From contig JAMJFZ010000596.1 of NCBI GenBank assembly GCA_026225945.1, positions 1,389,501 to 1,453,500 of the forward strand: a stretch of DNA of 64,000 bases. Direction: 5' to 3'. Of the stretch, positions 53,116 through 64,000 are shown in pieces (the stretch's first letter is position 1; every line of letters starts with the position of its first letter). This DNA is from Cricetomys ansorgei (lineage: Eukaryota; Chordata; Mammalia; Rodentia; Nesomyidae). The position numbers and the translations under genes are program-made. Under the pieces are notes generated by a model. It did not search any database. It was not told where the DNA came from and saw nothing but the letters and a program-made list of their open reading frames with translations.

Positions 53116-53777
53116 AAGGGAGGTCTGGCCTGTTCTCAGAGCGCACAGCTCGGTGTTGCCGCACGAGGGAGGGGAAGACACTCAGGGGTGGAGACAGGAA
53201 GTGACGACAGAAAAGCATCAAGGTTCAGATCGCACTCTCTCACGCTGGCCTTCAAGCCAGACATGAAGTTTATGCCCAGGAGGCGGAGCCGTGGAGAAAT
53301 CAAGGCAGAGAGGGCATGCCACCCTACTTCTGTGTTAAAAGTTCCACTCATTGGATGAACACAAGGCATCTGAGGGTCCATCTAACTGACCGTAGCCGCG
53401 TGCTAACCACGGTAGGGCAGCCCCTGAGGGCAGAGAAGGAGGAGGCAGGAGAGCGCCTCCTGTAGCTGATAATGAGGCTTGGTGGCGGGCAGATAAATAA
53501 ACGGGAGGGAGAGGGAGGACCCAATTGTTTGTTACACATTTCAACTTTGTTACATTAACTTTTCAGGTTCATGTATGAAGCCCTGGGTTCACCATGTGCT
53601 TTGCTCTCACTTACCCCCTTTCCCCATCCTTTCCCCAGCTCGGCTGATTCTCTCTCCTCAGTCAGCCCCAGCTGCTGCTTTCCTATGTAATTCTTTCTGT
53701 TTCCCACACCTCCAAGACCTCCTCCTCACATCTTACGGTCTCCTCTCTAGTTCTATGGCCTGTAAACATGTTCATAA
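53116..53777. other. unique DNA
   Basis: Nothing recognised; pyrimidine-rich from 53595 to 53710. Confidence 0.4.
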
Positions 53778-54152
53778 GCACACACACACGCACACACACA
53801 CACATAAACACACACACACATGTACACACACACACATGCACACACAAGCACATACACACACACATGCACACACACACACATAAACACACACACACACATG
53901 CACACACATGCACACACACATGCACACACACAAGCACATACACACACATGTACACACACACACATGCACACACACACAAGCATGTGTGCGCACACACACA
54001 CATGCACACACACACGCACACACACATGCACACACACACACACATGCATGGACACACACAAGCATGTGTGCATACACACACACACATGCACACACAAGCA
54101 CACACACATGCACATGCACGCACACACACGTGCACACACACGTGCACACACA
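53778..54152. repeat. compound (CA)n array
   Basis: About 375 bp of CA with CATGCACACAC and CAAGCACAT phrases duplicated in larger blocks, such as AAGCATGTGTGC at 53968 and 54060. Confidence 0.95.
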
Positions 54153-54290
54153 CGGCTGGCCACGCCACTCAGGGGATACAGGTGTTTGCCACAAGGCCTG
54201 AATTTGGCCTCGGACTCCACAGGTGGAAGAGAGAGCTGACTCCTGCAAGTTGTCCTCCGACCTCCACAGGTGCTCTGTTGCAAAACGCAA
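54153..54290 (+). mobile_element. B3-type SINE, old
   Basis: GGTGGAAGAGAGAGCTGACT, CCTGCAAGTTGTCCTCCGAC and CTCCACAGGTGCTCTG are the B3 3' part; the head (54153-54190) is diverged. Confidence 0.7.
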
Positions 54291-54339
54291 TAGACGTAAT
54301 TTTAAAAATGAACACAAAGAGTAATTCGATAAATGTAAG

Positions 54340-54560
54340 TTACAGCAACACACACATGTGCTTGTAGTTTAGGTTCAGCGTGTGGGAGAAAGCGTGGTGT
54401 CTGTCTTCCCGAGTCTGGCTCATTCCACCTGACATAATGATTTCCATTTGTGCCCATTTCCCACAATGCCATGGTGTTTTCTTCTTTATACGATATCACT
54501 TTATGTAAGTACACATTTTCTCTGTCCGTTCATCTGCGAGGATCAGAACTTGGGTGGTCT
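54340..54560 (-). mobile_element. old L1 fragment, antisense
   Basis: GAGTCTGGCTCATTCCACCT, GACATAATGATTTCCATTTG, TTTTCTTCTTTATACG and ACACATTTTCTCTGTCCGTT follow the reversed L1 region upstream of its 3' end. Confidence 0.7.
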
Positions 54561-55343
54561 TTACTTGGGCCACTGAACAGGTGACTGTGTCTCTGGCCAA
54601 GCTCACACAGATTGCCACAGGATGGGACAGATCTGGAGGATGCACTGAGCTTGGCCTCTGTGGACAGCACGGAGGTAGAAAGAGAGGCATTGGCGATGTA
54701 GCTCCTGGGTGTTGAGGAGAAACTGAGGCACCAGTGGGATTTGTAGGTAAGTGGAGATGTTTGGCAATCAGGCATAGAGCAAGAGAGCAAAGAGCTAAGA
54801 ACAAAGCCCCAGGGAACACGGTGCCTGCAAAGTGAGCCAGGGAGGGGCACCACTGGTGTCAGAGACAGCTGTGACACCGAGCAGATAAGCCAGGAAGAGT
54901 CTAGGCAGGTCACTGATGGCGTCACTGTCAGAGCAGATGCAGGAACGAGGCAGAGGTCAGAGGCTTCCAGGAAGGATTGCAGGAGCCTGCTGACGTAAAC
55001 AAATGCCAGTGGCAGGAGCTGCTGCAGAGTCCAGGAAGGGCTCTGCTCTAAGGCAGACAGTCCCACCATGCCCTTGGGCACATACGTCCCAGGGACAGCT
55101 ATGCAGTGACCCAGAACACTGCGGCTCGCAGTCACGGTGCAAGGTTAGGGCTGGACGCGTCTGCTTGGGATAAGGAGACTGTCTAAATACCGTCAGGTGC
55201 AGGGCCACAGCTCTGCCCTCGTGGGGTCTCTGTGGGGGCGGAACCAGAGCTTGTGACGAAAAGTGCATGGGGAATGTTCACACTACAGTAAGGTACGGTA
55301 AAGAGCAGTTGTGGTGACGTCAGATAATCAAGCGCCAGTTGGG
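54561..55343. other. unique DNA
   Basis: About 780 bp with no recognised repeat; a 201-codon minus-strand open frame here lacks any recognisable domain. Confidence 0.4.
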
Positions 55344-56110
55344 CGTGGACCCCAGCACGCACAGGGATGAATGACGGTGCAGGGGAGCAGGCGTGGACCC
55401 TAGCACGCACCGGGATGAATGACGGTGCAGGGGAGCAGGCGTGGGACCCCAGCACACACAGGGATGAATGACGGTGCAGGGGAGCAGGCGTGGACCCCAG
55501 CACACACAGGGATGAATGACGGTGCAGGGGAGCAGGCGTGGACCCTAGCACGCACCGGGATGAATGACGGTGCAGGGGAGCAGGCGTGGACCCCAGCACA
55601 CACAGGGATGAATGACGGTGCAGGGGAGCAGGCGTGGACCCCAGCACACACAGGGATGAATGACGGTGCAGGGGAGCAGGCGTGGACCAGCACACACAGG
55701 GATTAATGACGGTGCAGGGGAGCAGGCGTGGACCCCAGCACGCACCAGGATGAATGACGGTGCAGGGGAGCAGGCATGGACCCCAGCACGCGCCGGGATG
55801 AATGACAGTGCAGAGGAACAGGCGTGGACCCCAGCACGCACCGGGATGAATGACGGTGCAGGGGAGCAGGCGTGGACCCCAGCACACACAGGGATGAATG
55901 ACGGTGCAGGGGAGCAGGCGTGGACCCCAGCACACACAGGGATGAATGACGGTGCAGGGGAGCAGGCGTGGACCCCAGCACACGCCGTGATGAGTGACGG
56001 TGCAGGGGAGCAGGCGTGGACCCCAGCACACACCGGGATAGTGACCGTGCAGGGGAGCAGGCGTGGACCCCAGCACACGCCGGGATAGTGATGGTGCAGG
56101 GGAGCAGGCA
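55344..56110. repeat. 48-bp minisatellite, 16 units
   Basis: Units begin GTGGACCCCAGCACAC or a variant and end GGTGCAGGGGAGCAGGC. Most are 48 bp; one is 49 (55439), one is 45 (55682) and the last two are 47. Because 48 is divisible by three, all six frames stay open for long distances and give periodic 16-residue peptides, which I do not consider real proteins. Variants (CGCACC, CACACA, CGCGCC) are interspersed. Confidence 0.95.
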
Positions 56111-56229
56111 AGGGATTCGGGATCTGGTGGGTGGGTAGAGAATACAGAAATCCCTGCACCCATCAGTGTGTGCCCAGCACTTACGGGGCTCCAGCCCTCC
56201 GACTACGAGGAATACAAAAGCACATGAGA
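56111..56229. other. unique DNA
   Basis: Spacer between the minisatellite and a SINE; nothing recognised. Confidence 0.4.
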
Positions 56230-56380
56230 AACTCTAGGCCAGGGAGGCGACTCAATGGGCAAAGACACCCAAGGCTGGTGGGTGACCCAAGTGTGAGCCC
56301 TGGGACTCACGTGGTGAAGGGAGAGAGCAGAGTCCCACAGCTTCTCCTCTATCCTCCACACATGCACTGTGGCGTGGCAC
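56230..56380 (+). mobile_element. B3-type SINE, old
   Basis: AGGGAGGCGACTCAATGGGC, GAGCCCTGGGACTCACGTGG, TGAAGGGAGAGAGCAG and CTCCTCTATCCTCCACACAT; the tail begins the CA array. Confidence 0.72.
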
Positions 56381-57035
56381 ATGCACACGCACACACACAC
56401 CACACACACATACACTCATCCCACATACACACCACACACACACACATACATAGACATGCACTGTGGCATGGCACATGCGCACATACGCACAGTCTCACCC
56501 CACACTCACACACACACACGTACACACACACACACGCACACACACAGCGCGCACACACACCACACAGACACACACACTCTCACCTCACACTCACACACAC
56601 ACTCACACACACACACACACACACTGCACACACATACACATACACATGCACTGTGGCATGGCACATGCACATGTGCACACACACACACCACACACAGACA
56701 CACTCATCCCACACACACACCACACACACATACACATGCACTGTGGCATGGCACATGTGCACATATGCACAGTCTCACCCCCCCACACCACACAGACACA
56801 CACACTCTCACCCCACACTCACACACACACACATGCAGACACATACACACTCTCACCCCACACTCACACACACACATGCACACACACACACACTCTCACC
56901 CCACACTCACACACACACATGCACACATACATGCACACACATACACACATATGCACACACACACATGCACACACACACACATGCACACACACACACATGC
57001 ACACACACATGCACACACACACCACACACACACTA
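56381..57035. repeat. long (CA)n array with recurring SINE-tail phrase
   Basis: About 650 bp. The phrase ATGCACTGTGGCATGGCACA recurs near 56456, 56646 and 56736 (first seen at 56363 as the SINE tail), so blocks of about 90-190 bp including part of the SINE were tandemly copied. Confidence 0.95.
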
Positions 57036-57889
57036 AATGTAAACGGAAGCACTCTGCCTTCAAGTAGCTCACAGCAAGAGACAGAGCCACGCCCATGTGG
57101 GCTGGTGGAGGTAAATTGGGGTTGTATGGAAATGCAGGAGGGATCCTAACCAGTCTTGGATGGCAATGGTGAGGAGATCCTGAGAGACTTCCAGAAAAGC
57201 TGGTGTCTAGCCTTAGGCCTGACTGTCCTGCACAGGAGACGGGCGATGAAGAAAGGGCGCACAGGAGGCAGCACACTAGGCTTGCAGTCAAGAGAGCAGC
57301 AGGGGAGGAGCCTGTCTGGGGACCTCTTGAGTGGTGTAGGAAGAGTATCTGAGACTGTGAGGCTGTGAGGGAGGGCAGAACAGACACAGTGCTCATGCTG
57401 AAGTCCTGAGGGCACTGGCAGGGTGCTGTGGAGCCTCACAGCACACACAAGGCTGGAGGCGGCAGACAAGGAAGGTTTCCAGGCCCCAGGCTGTGCGGTC
57501 TGTGTGGTGGGACGTGCTGTCCAGAGACAGGAGATGGAATGTCCCCTAAGATCAGGGCAGAAGACAACCACGATGGGGCTGGTTGGAGTCCTCAGCTGGA
57601 AAGAACAGGATGTGAAGAGTGTACTGGGGAGACCAGAGATCAGGACGTCTGGATGCCTGATGGATGAGAGGCTGTGCTCAGAGTCGGCTAGAACAGAGGG
57701 CAGCCCTGGGGATGGCGCCAACGCCCATCAAGGGCCAGAGGCGTGGCGTCTGCAGGGGGAGCCACCGGAGCTCAGCAGAGCAGGGACGGGTGGAGAAGGG
57801 GGCCCCAGTCTCCAACACTTTGGGTGAGTGCGTACGTGCGTGTCTGGTGCACATGTGTGTGCTTCTAAAGGCCATACGAGGACGTTTGT
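57036..57889. other. unique DNA
   Basis: About 850 bp, no recognised repeat; long overlapping frames on both strands, none favoured. Confidence 0.4.
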
Positions 57890-58270
57890 CTTAGGTCACG
57901 ATTGCTGTGGTAAAACGCCATGACCAAAGCAACGTGGGGAGGAGAGGGTTTGTGTGGCTCGCACTTCCCCATCCCTGTCCATCATGGAAGGAAGTCAGGA
58001 CAGAATCTCACACAGGGCAGGACCCTGGAGGCAGGAGCCGATGCAGAGGCCATGGAGGGGTGCTGCTCACTGGCTTGCTCCCCATGGCTTGCTCAGCCTG
58101 ATGTCTTACAGATGGCACCGCCCACAGTGGGCTGGGCCCTCCCCTGTCAATCATTAATTAAGAAAACGCCCTGCAGGCCTGCCTACAGCAGGATGAGATG
58201 AGGCGTTTCCTCAGTTGAGGATCCGCTCTCTGATGATGCTGCCTTTATCAGGTTGGCATAAGACTAGCCA
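57890..58270 (-). mobile_element. MaLR-type LTR, antisense
   Basis: Best preserved of this type: AAACGCCATGACCAAAGCAA, GGAGGCAGGAGCCGATGCAG, CACCGCCCACAGTGGGCTGG, CAATCATTAATTAAGAAAAC and GTTGGCATAAGACTAGCCAG. Confidence 0.85.
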
Positions 58271-58304
58271 GCAGCGTGGTGTTGCTGTGTTGCTTGGCTG
58301 CCAC

Positions 58305-58545
58305 CATGTCTTTGCTTGGTTGGTTTGAGACCGTGTCTTACAGCCTGGAGCTCACCATCAGGCTGGGCTGGCTGAAGAGCAAGCCCCAGGGATCTGCCTG
58401 CGTCACCTCCTCGATGCTAGGATTATAGGAGCACATCACCACACTTGACTCTTTAAAAGGTGGGTCCTGGAGATCAAACTCGGTCTCCGCGCTTCCTCCG
58501 TGGAAGGCACTTTGCTCTCCTCCACCATTTCCCACAGATGCAAAG
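58305..58545 (-). mobile_element. B4-type SINE, antisense
   Basis: GAGACCGTGTCTTACAGCCT, AAGCCCCAGGGATCTGCCTG, GCTAGGATTATAGGAGCACA, GGTCCTGGAGATCAAACTCG and GGAAGGCACTTTGCTC in B4 order. Confidence 0.85.
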
Positions 58546-59466
58546 GTGGGACCACAGCCGGCGCAGGGCAGCCATGGAGCAGGGTCAGGCATGCCCTGTC
58601 TGAGGACAAGGGGGCTAGCCTGATCTATCACTGCTGTCCCCTGCGCTACCCGCGGGGCCGTAGGAGCTCTGTGCTGACTTTTCTTTTTTTAATTAAAAAA
58701 AAGAAAAGAAAAAAAAACCCAGCCTATGAACAGGAAGGCTGACTTACTTTCTTGTGTGTCCAAATTACATTCTCATGTTTGCCCTCAGGCTGTGGCTTTG
58801 TTGCCAAGCGGGCAAGGCCAGCGAGCGTAAGTTCCCCGAGGTTCCGAGAGTCCTTCACGCCCTGAGGTTCTCCTTCACCGGCGTCATCTGGTCGGGCTCA
58901 CGGGTGACTAGCAAACTACACACGAAATGATCCGCAGGGACCCCTGGCAGGGCTTCCCACCCGTGCTCGTGGGTGTTATAAGGGGCTTCCAGCACTGGAG
59001 GAAAGGCGTACCTCTCTCGTCTCTCTCACTGCCTGGCCCAGTTTGAGGTACACACGAGACATGAACCATGTCAAAGCAGAGCCAGGCAAGTGAAGAAACT
59101 TCAGGAAGAGTCGTCTTCTGCCATGCTCCTTGGTAGAGCGGAGGGCGGGGCACTGGCCTTCGTTCGGATTTGTGAAGGAAGCTATTAATCAAAGCTGGTG
59201 CGCACACCCCAAACTCCTAATGAGGATCCGGTTTTGGGATGGGACAATGACCACATCAAAGGGGGCTGTGAGAACTGCTGGCAGGAGCCCCAAAGAAGCC
59301 ACCTACCCCAAAAGAAGACACATCCCCTCCCAGGCAGAGCTCTCTTTAGCTGGGCCTGCCTAGCTCCTTGGTCTCTCTTGGGCCTGGGTTTCCAAGGCAA
59401 CGGAGTCCCTCACAAGTCAAGCATGGACCGGAGGGTTGTGCCTCCTTGACGTAATCCAACTCACGG
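58546..59466. other. unique DNA
   Basis: Includes a poly(A)-rich patch at 58682-58718; otherwise nothing recognised. Confidence 0.4.
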
Positions 59467-59545
59467 AGTGTGTGTGTGCATGTGTGTACATGTGTTTGTG
59501 TATGTGTGTGATGTGTATGCGTGTGTGGTGTGTACATGTGTGTAC
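59467..59545. repeat. (GT)n-rich tract
   Basis: GTGTGTGTGCATGTGTGTAC phrases over about 80 bp. Confidence 0.92.
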
Positions 59546-60924
59546 TTGTGCCCCTTGAGTGTGGTTTGCCTAGAGTATGTGACTTCATTATGAGAGTCTC
59601 TGGAGTCAGAAATTCCTCCTCTTTTATGCACCCTAGAGAAGGCCTGATCAGGTATTGAGGTTGAAGGCGGGAACTGAAGTCTTCATCAAGTCTGATGAGA
59701 GTCACACAGGTTATGACAGACAGAGGGACATGGTCCACACGTCCACCAGGAAGGGATTGGCAGTGACCACACAGGTTAGGACAGAAAGAAGGAAACAACA
59801 GCTCTGTCCATTGGGATAAGAATGGCCAAATCCATCATAAAACTCCATTCTGAGAAGCACACTTTAAGAAGAAAGAGACACGTCACATAGAAACTCTGAG
59901 ACCCGAGAGACAGCCGTGGTGACACGCCACTCAGCATCCGGTCGAGGGCACTTGCCCAGCGGTCATCAGAAGCACAGGGGGCTGACATCTCTTGCTCCAG
60001 CGCTTTGGGACGTTATTCCCTGTTCCAGCTGCAACAGTGCTCTTCCTGGGAACCCCTCACGCACCCACCCCCACCCCCACCCACTGCCATCAAAGCTCGA
60101 GCTGGCTGGCATGCGAACATCTGGCTGTGTCTGCCCAAGGAGGCACTTCCCAAATGGCTGTGAACTCTGGGCTCCACTGGGCTGTGGGGACTCTTCAGTA
60201 GGTGCTCTTCCCACCCAACCCTGCCTACCGCTTCCTCTCGCAGGGGTCACCCAGTTCACATCGTAGGCCCCTAACCTCTGTCACTGTCTACTTCCCAGAG
60301 GTGCACACACTGACACTCAGTGACCATTCCCAGGGACTCACAGGGAAACAGAGATGAGGACTGAGATAAGCCGCAAAGAGTGGGAGCCCCTAGGGAGTGA
60401 GCGCTGTCCCCAGTCACCCCAGGAAGGACCCCAGGGTTGCCCCAAAGGCCATTCTAGGATGGACCTAGACGGAACCTCCTAGGATAGGGTCTAAAGTGGT
60501 CACAGCACAGAGCACACTGCCTGAGGCTTGGCTGTCTCGCAGATCAGAGTCACCAGGAGGAGAGGATCTTGGGATTCTGTCACACACCCCAGGTGTCACA
60601 TCGCTCTCCCCAGCTCTGCAAAACCTTCAGTCAACACTTACCTGGTTGCCAACATCTAACCCTGCCCACAGTTACACACTAGCAAGAACTGCCTTCTCTT
60701 TAGTCTGTCAGCCAACCCTGGGTCCTGGCTTCGTGGAGTCACTCGGCTAAGAGCAAAGTTCAAGCATATTATTAGAAACACAGATTTGGTTAGATCCTGG
60801 AATTCAAATCTCTTTCCAGTTCTTGGTTCCCCTCACCTTCAATATTGCTTTGCTATTGTTGCACCAGCATTTTGGAAGTTGGTGGGCAAATGAGTTTTCA
60901 GACCAATGTGCCTAGTAGCTTTAA
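59546..60924. other. unique DNA, no gene seen
   Basis: About 1.4 kb. A C-rich run with CACCCCCACCCCCACCCAC lies at 60062-60081. No transposon or exon recognised with confidence. Confidence 0.4.
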
Positions 60925-61258
60925 CCATCACCGTGATATAATCACCTGGACTGAGTCTCCCGGAGGGGCTGTGTAGACTGGGTTGGCCTGTGGATGTGTG
61001 GATGTGAACCAAGGTGGGAAGACCTGCCCATTGTGGGCAGCGCCATTCCCTAAGTCTGGTCCTGAATTGTGTAAGTGTAGAGGGACTGACCCTAGCAGGC
61101 AGACGTGCATTCATCGGGTGCCACCTGGTGCTTCCAGGTGCTGCTTGACTCCCTGCTGTGACCAAATGTAACCTGGAACTGTAAATCCAGTGACCATTTT
61201 CTTCCTTAACATTGTTTCTTTCGGGGTATTTTATCGCAACGACAGTGCGGAAGGGGTG
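60925..61258 (+). mobile_element. MT-type MaLR LTR, sense
   Basis: TAATCACCTGGACTGAGTCT, CTGGGTTGGCCTGTGGATG, GACCTGCCCATTGTGGGCAG, CGCCATTCCCTAAGTCTGG, AAATGTAACCTGGAACTGTA and GGTATTTTATCGCAACGACA. Confidence 0.85.
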
Positions 61259-61344
61259 TGGAGAGTGGCGGTGTTTGCTGACTGACACTGGGTGCCCAGT
61301 TCTGGGCCAGACGTTTTGATGGATCTGTGTTGTGTATCCCAGGA

Positions 61345-61450
61345 GCAACCAGCCACGTGTAGCCATTTAAATTTCTAATTAGTTTAAAACTTCACACACT
61401 TAAAATGTATTTATTCAACTGCATCATTAGCCACATCTCAGGTCCCCCAG
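61345..61450. mobile_element. possible MER58-like DNA element fragment
   Basis: CCACGTGTAGCCATTTAAAT, TTTAAAACTTCACACACTTA and CATTAGCCACATCTCAGG recall hAT elements ending in AGCCACATGTGGCT. Weak. Confidence 0.35.
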
Positions 61451-61954
61451 AGTCATGCACTGCTGACAGCTGCCCTTTTGGATGGTGCAGAGAACAGCAC
61501 AGCGATTTCTACGGGACAGGCCGGATGTATCTTTAGTCCCTGTGACAGTCCTGCTAGTCAGCATATGGGATCACATGACTACCGCTAACAGAAAAGTCCA
61601 GCTCAGAATGATAACTTTATCATTATGTTGTAGTAAGTCACACTCACTCATAGCTGTGAGTCGAGAGAAGGGGAGGTACCAGGCACAGCGTGGCCAGCGA
61701 GGTCAGCAAATTCCCAGCATCCTTTGGTTTCCATGTTGATGTCCCTAGTGCCTGCCCATAGCCTCATTTCCTATGTGACTTGTGGCATTCAGAGCTGTGG
61801 GTCCTTACCTACAACTCTCCACCAATCTGATTGGAGCAACTGGGATCACATGCCCTTCCCTGGCCCAACTACAGGTGCCAGAGACATCCATGAACTGCTC
61901 AACACAGATGGAAACTCCTCTGTGAACGGAGGAGATTAGAAGAACTGACTAGGT
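61451..61954. other. unique DNA
   Basis: Nothing recognised. Confidence 0.4.
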
Positions 61955-62285
61955 GTTGGGGAGCTGGCTCAGTCGGGAAAGGGTCTGCATGACAACCAGA
62001 GTTGAATTCCCAGAGCTCATGCAGAAAAAGCCTGGTGTGGTGCTAGGCGTTTGTAATCCCAGCTCCAGGGAGGCAGAGGCGGGCAGATCCTCCCGATTAC
62101 TGGGTTAGCGTAGTTGGCAACCTCCAGGCCAGCGGGAGACCCTGTCTTAGACACACGAGGTGGTTGGTGCCTGGGGAATGAAGCCTGGGGTTGTCCTCTG
62201 ACCTCCACATGCTCATACACATGCGCAGTTGTGCGCCTGAGCACAAAGCATGTATGCACAAAGCATGTACACAACCTGCACATGC
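61955..62285 (+). mobile_element. B4/RSINE-type SINE, full length
   Basis: GGGGAGCTGGCTCAGTCGGG (ID-like head), AAGCCTGGTGTGGTGCTAGG, TTTGTAATCCCAGCTCCAGG, CAACCTCCAGGCCAGCGGGA, GACCCTGTCTTAGACACACG and GTTGTCCTCTGACCTCCACA. Its tail gives rise to the CG/CA microsatellite. Confidence 0.9.
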
Positions 62286-62307
62286 ACACGCGCGCGCGCG
62301 CGCTCAT

Positions 62308-62338
<31 letters not shown>

Positions 62339-62340
62339 TA
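62286..62340. repeat. (CG)n-(CA)n microsatellite
   Basis: ACGCGCGCGCGCGCGCGC at about 62287-62303, then CA to 62338; alternating purine-pyrimidine throughout, a Z-DNA former. Confidence 0.93.
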
Positions 62341-62734
62341 AAAACAAAATCTTAGACCTTCACAAACATCTCCATAGACGGCTGTGGGGAAGTCACCGTA
62401 ACGGCAACCACAGGGGGGTCTGTAGTTCTTCAAGCCTCAAACAAGGGAGTTGAATCTGGGGCGGGAAGGTCACAGGCGGGATCGCAGCACAGCCTCAGGG
62501 CAGAACGGAGGACGGCCTGAGGTCTTTTCTGCTGTGGTCTGTGACAACGTGCTCACCCCACATGTGCCAGATGTGCTCTGCCACTTAGCACCCTGGAGTG
62601 GCTGCCACCTTGGTCCTGATTGGCCTCAGTGCGATGGTCACTAACCCGCCGCCTCACTCTGATCGCTGCTCCCCGTGAGCCGCTGCGGGCGCACCGCTGT
62701 CCAGGACACACTAGCTGCTTCCTCCCTCTGCCCC
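62341..62734. other. unique DNA
   Basis: Nothing recognised. Confidence 0.4.
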
Positions 62735-63290
62735 CTTTATGTTAAATATATGATGTTTATCCTCAGAAGGAGCTTATCTCAGAGCAGAATGGGCAAGGTT
62801 AAACACTATCTATAAAACACATTCGACTGGGCCATGAAATGAATTGCATAATATATCAGGCTCCAAACGGAAAAAAAAAACCCCAAAATGCATTTCTGTT
62901 AGGTATGGGTGAGTATTTTATGCATCCTCCCTTCCCACGAAGGTAAAAATGACCTTGGTTCCTAGGGAGTGAAGGCAGATAGAGCGGGCTAGGATCAGCA
63001 CAGCTCCGTCTCACTTAGTCCCCGCTAAAATCGCCAAGGAGTGAACATAGAGATTGAATTTATTTTACTATATATTGCCTCATTTGAACTTCAGTAAGGC
63101 ATTAGCTTCTAAAGAAAACCCTCCCCCTTCATAATCTCTTATTGATGGCATGTTAAGGGAATTGCCTTGACTTTATTGATTCTGAGCTATGAGGTACAGC
63201 ACACCGCCGCGTGTTAGTGTCTGCAGGGTGGAATCAGCTGACTGCGCAGCACTGTGGCCCTGCCCAACACGCTCAGCTGTTCTCCCCAAA
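62735..63290. promoter_or_regulatory. repeat-free AT-rich block, candidate conserved non-coding element
   Basis: About 550 bp without transposons. It contains AATTGCATAATATATCAGG near 62842, TATTTTATGCATCC near 62915, AATGACCTTGG near 62948, CTTTATTGATTCTGAGC near 63171 and CAGCTG near 63236. The evenly complex, AT-rich text resembles developmental enhancers; conservation not testable here. Confidence 0.35.
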
Positions 63291-63442
63291 GAACAAATTA
63301 ACAGAATGACTGTTGGGCCCAGCAGAGCCTTCGCACCACGACCTTGCTGGAAATGAACAAGCAGCAGAGGAATCCAGGGAGGAAGGCCTCTCCTCGCTCC
63401 AGCCTCCTGGAATGCAAACCCCCCTTAAGAAACTTCTCCCCA
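63291..63442. other. unique DNA
   Basis: Nothing recognised. Confidence 0.4.
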
Positions 63443-63645
63443 AGAAGCCCTCGGGCTCAGCGGTCAAGAGAGCTTGCTGCTCTTCCAGGGTTTCGTCTCC
63501 TGTGGCCACAGCTGGCCTCTCACAGCTGCCTCAACTCCAGCTTCAGCGGGTACAACGCCCTCTCTCGGGCGTGGTGGGTGTGTCACCAGTGTGTGTATGC
63601 ACCTCCCAACACACATATGCATAAAAATACATAACATTTTAACAT
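63443..63645 (+). mobile_element. B2-type SINE
   Basis: GCTCAGCGGTCAAGAGAGCT, TGCTGCTCTTCCAGGGTTTC, TCAACTCCAGCTTCAGCGGG, ACAACGCCCTCTCTCGGGC and an ATAAAAATACATAACATTTT tail. Confidence 0.82.
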
Positions 63646-63904
63646 AGTATTAGAAATCTCCACAAGTCATCCAGAAACTCAGTCTTGCAAGGGTGCTTCA
63701 TCTTTCGGAGCCCAAACCTTCACCTGTGAGGGCCAAGGCGGTGAAAGGCTGTTGTTTTGGCTGCAGAGCCCTTCTCCTATTGTGTTTCCAGGAAATTACT
63801 CTGTTGGGACTCCAGCTAATGAGAACAAGAGGCCAGAATGGTCCATAAGGACACAATGAAAAGTGGTAGCTAGCATTCTCAGCACAGAGAAGCTAAAAAC
63901 TGGG
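63646..63904. other. unique DNA
   Basis: Nothing recognised. Confidence 0.4.
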
Positions 63905-64000
63905 GAGACGGCCGGGGAAACATCTGGAAGACAGATGGGGAGATGGCTGGGGATTCATCTGGAAGACAGATGGGTAGACAGATGGGGAGAAAGATGGGGA
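63905..64000 (+). repeat. GATGGGGAGACA-type minisatellite, cut by window end
   Basis: GGGGAGACGGCCGGGGAAAC, CATCTGGAAGACAGATGGGG (twice, near 63919 and 63957), then GACAGATGGGGAGAAAGATG. The array clearly continues beyond the right edge. Confidence 0.8.

Noticed and set aside
55183..56163. 326-codon periodic frame on the minus strand
   Set aside because: Explained by a 48-bp period divisible by three; frame-shifting units do not close it.

Overview
This window is rodent nuclear DNA with no recognisable protein-coding gene body. The evidence is the interspersed repeat set: many B1, B2/B3 and B4-type SINEs on both strands, rodent L1 3' UTR fragments, ERVL-MaLR LTRs (MT/ORR1 types), a rodent hAT element (URR1-like), an older MER20-like element and very abundant (CA)n tracts. 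No fresh rat-type ID elements are visible. A family of about 330-bp LTRs with 6-bp target duplications recalls the mys elements of cricetid rodents such as deer mice. I lean towards a cricetid (deer mouse, hamster or vole), but this is inference.

Layout. 1-4.6 kb: (CA)n arrays, an array of five POU-octamer-like units, back-to-back antisense MaLR LTRs and B1s. 4.6-10.7 kb: an L1 3' fragment, sparse unique DNA, an AT-rich repeat-free block (6.85-7.49 kb) and two CpG-rich blocks (about 8.4 and 10.5 kb). 11-16.8 kb: ORR1, B4, URR1, MaLR and B2 copies and an ERV-like block. 17.0-18.1 kb: a CpG-rich promoter-like segment followed by a strong splice donor, acceptor and polyadenylation signal, the best candidate for an unannotated small gene. 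18.2-20.8 kb: B2, a 580-bp CA array, an L1 fragment, an MT-like LTR and a 440-bp TGG/TGA array. 23-41.5 kb: five solo LTRs of one family, one of them inside an MT LTR that also holds a 31-bp minisatellite. 37-39 kb: a 68-bp minisatellite and an L1 split by an LTR. 40.4 kb: a run of 39 Gs. 41.9-49.3 kb: B4, large CA/GT arrays, a 43-bp minisatellite grown in a B2 tail, an ORR1 LTR and a conserved-looking AT-rich block. 50-64 kb: a clear L1 3' UTR, CA arrays, a 48-bp minisatellite of 16 units, MaLR, MT and B4 copies, another conserved-looking block (62.7-63.3 kb) and a minisatellite cut by the window end.

Most long open frames here are artefacts of microsatellites, of tandem repeats whose period is divisible by three, or of transposable elements. 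The real content is repeat biology (nesting, solo LTR accumulation, satellites born inside transposons) plus a few repeat-free blocks that may be regulatory. All family names rest on recalled consensus features, not on a database search, so boundaries are approximate.
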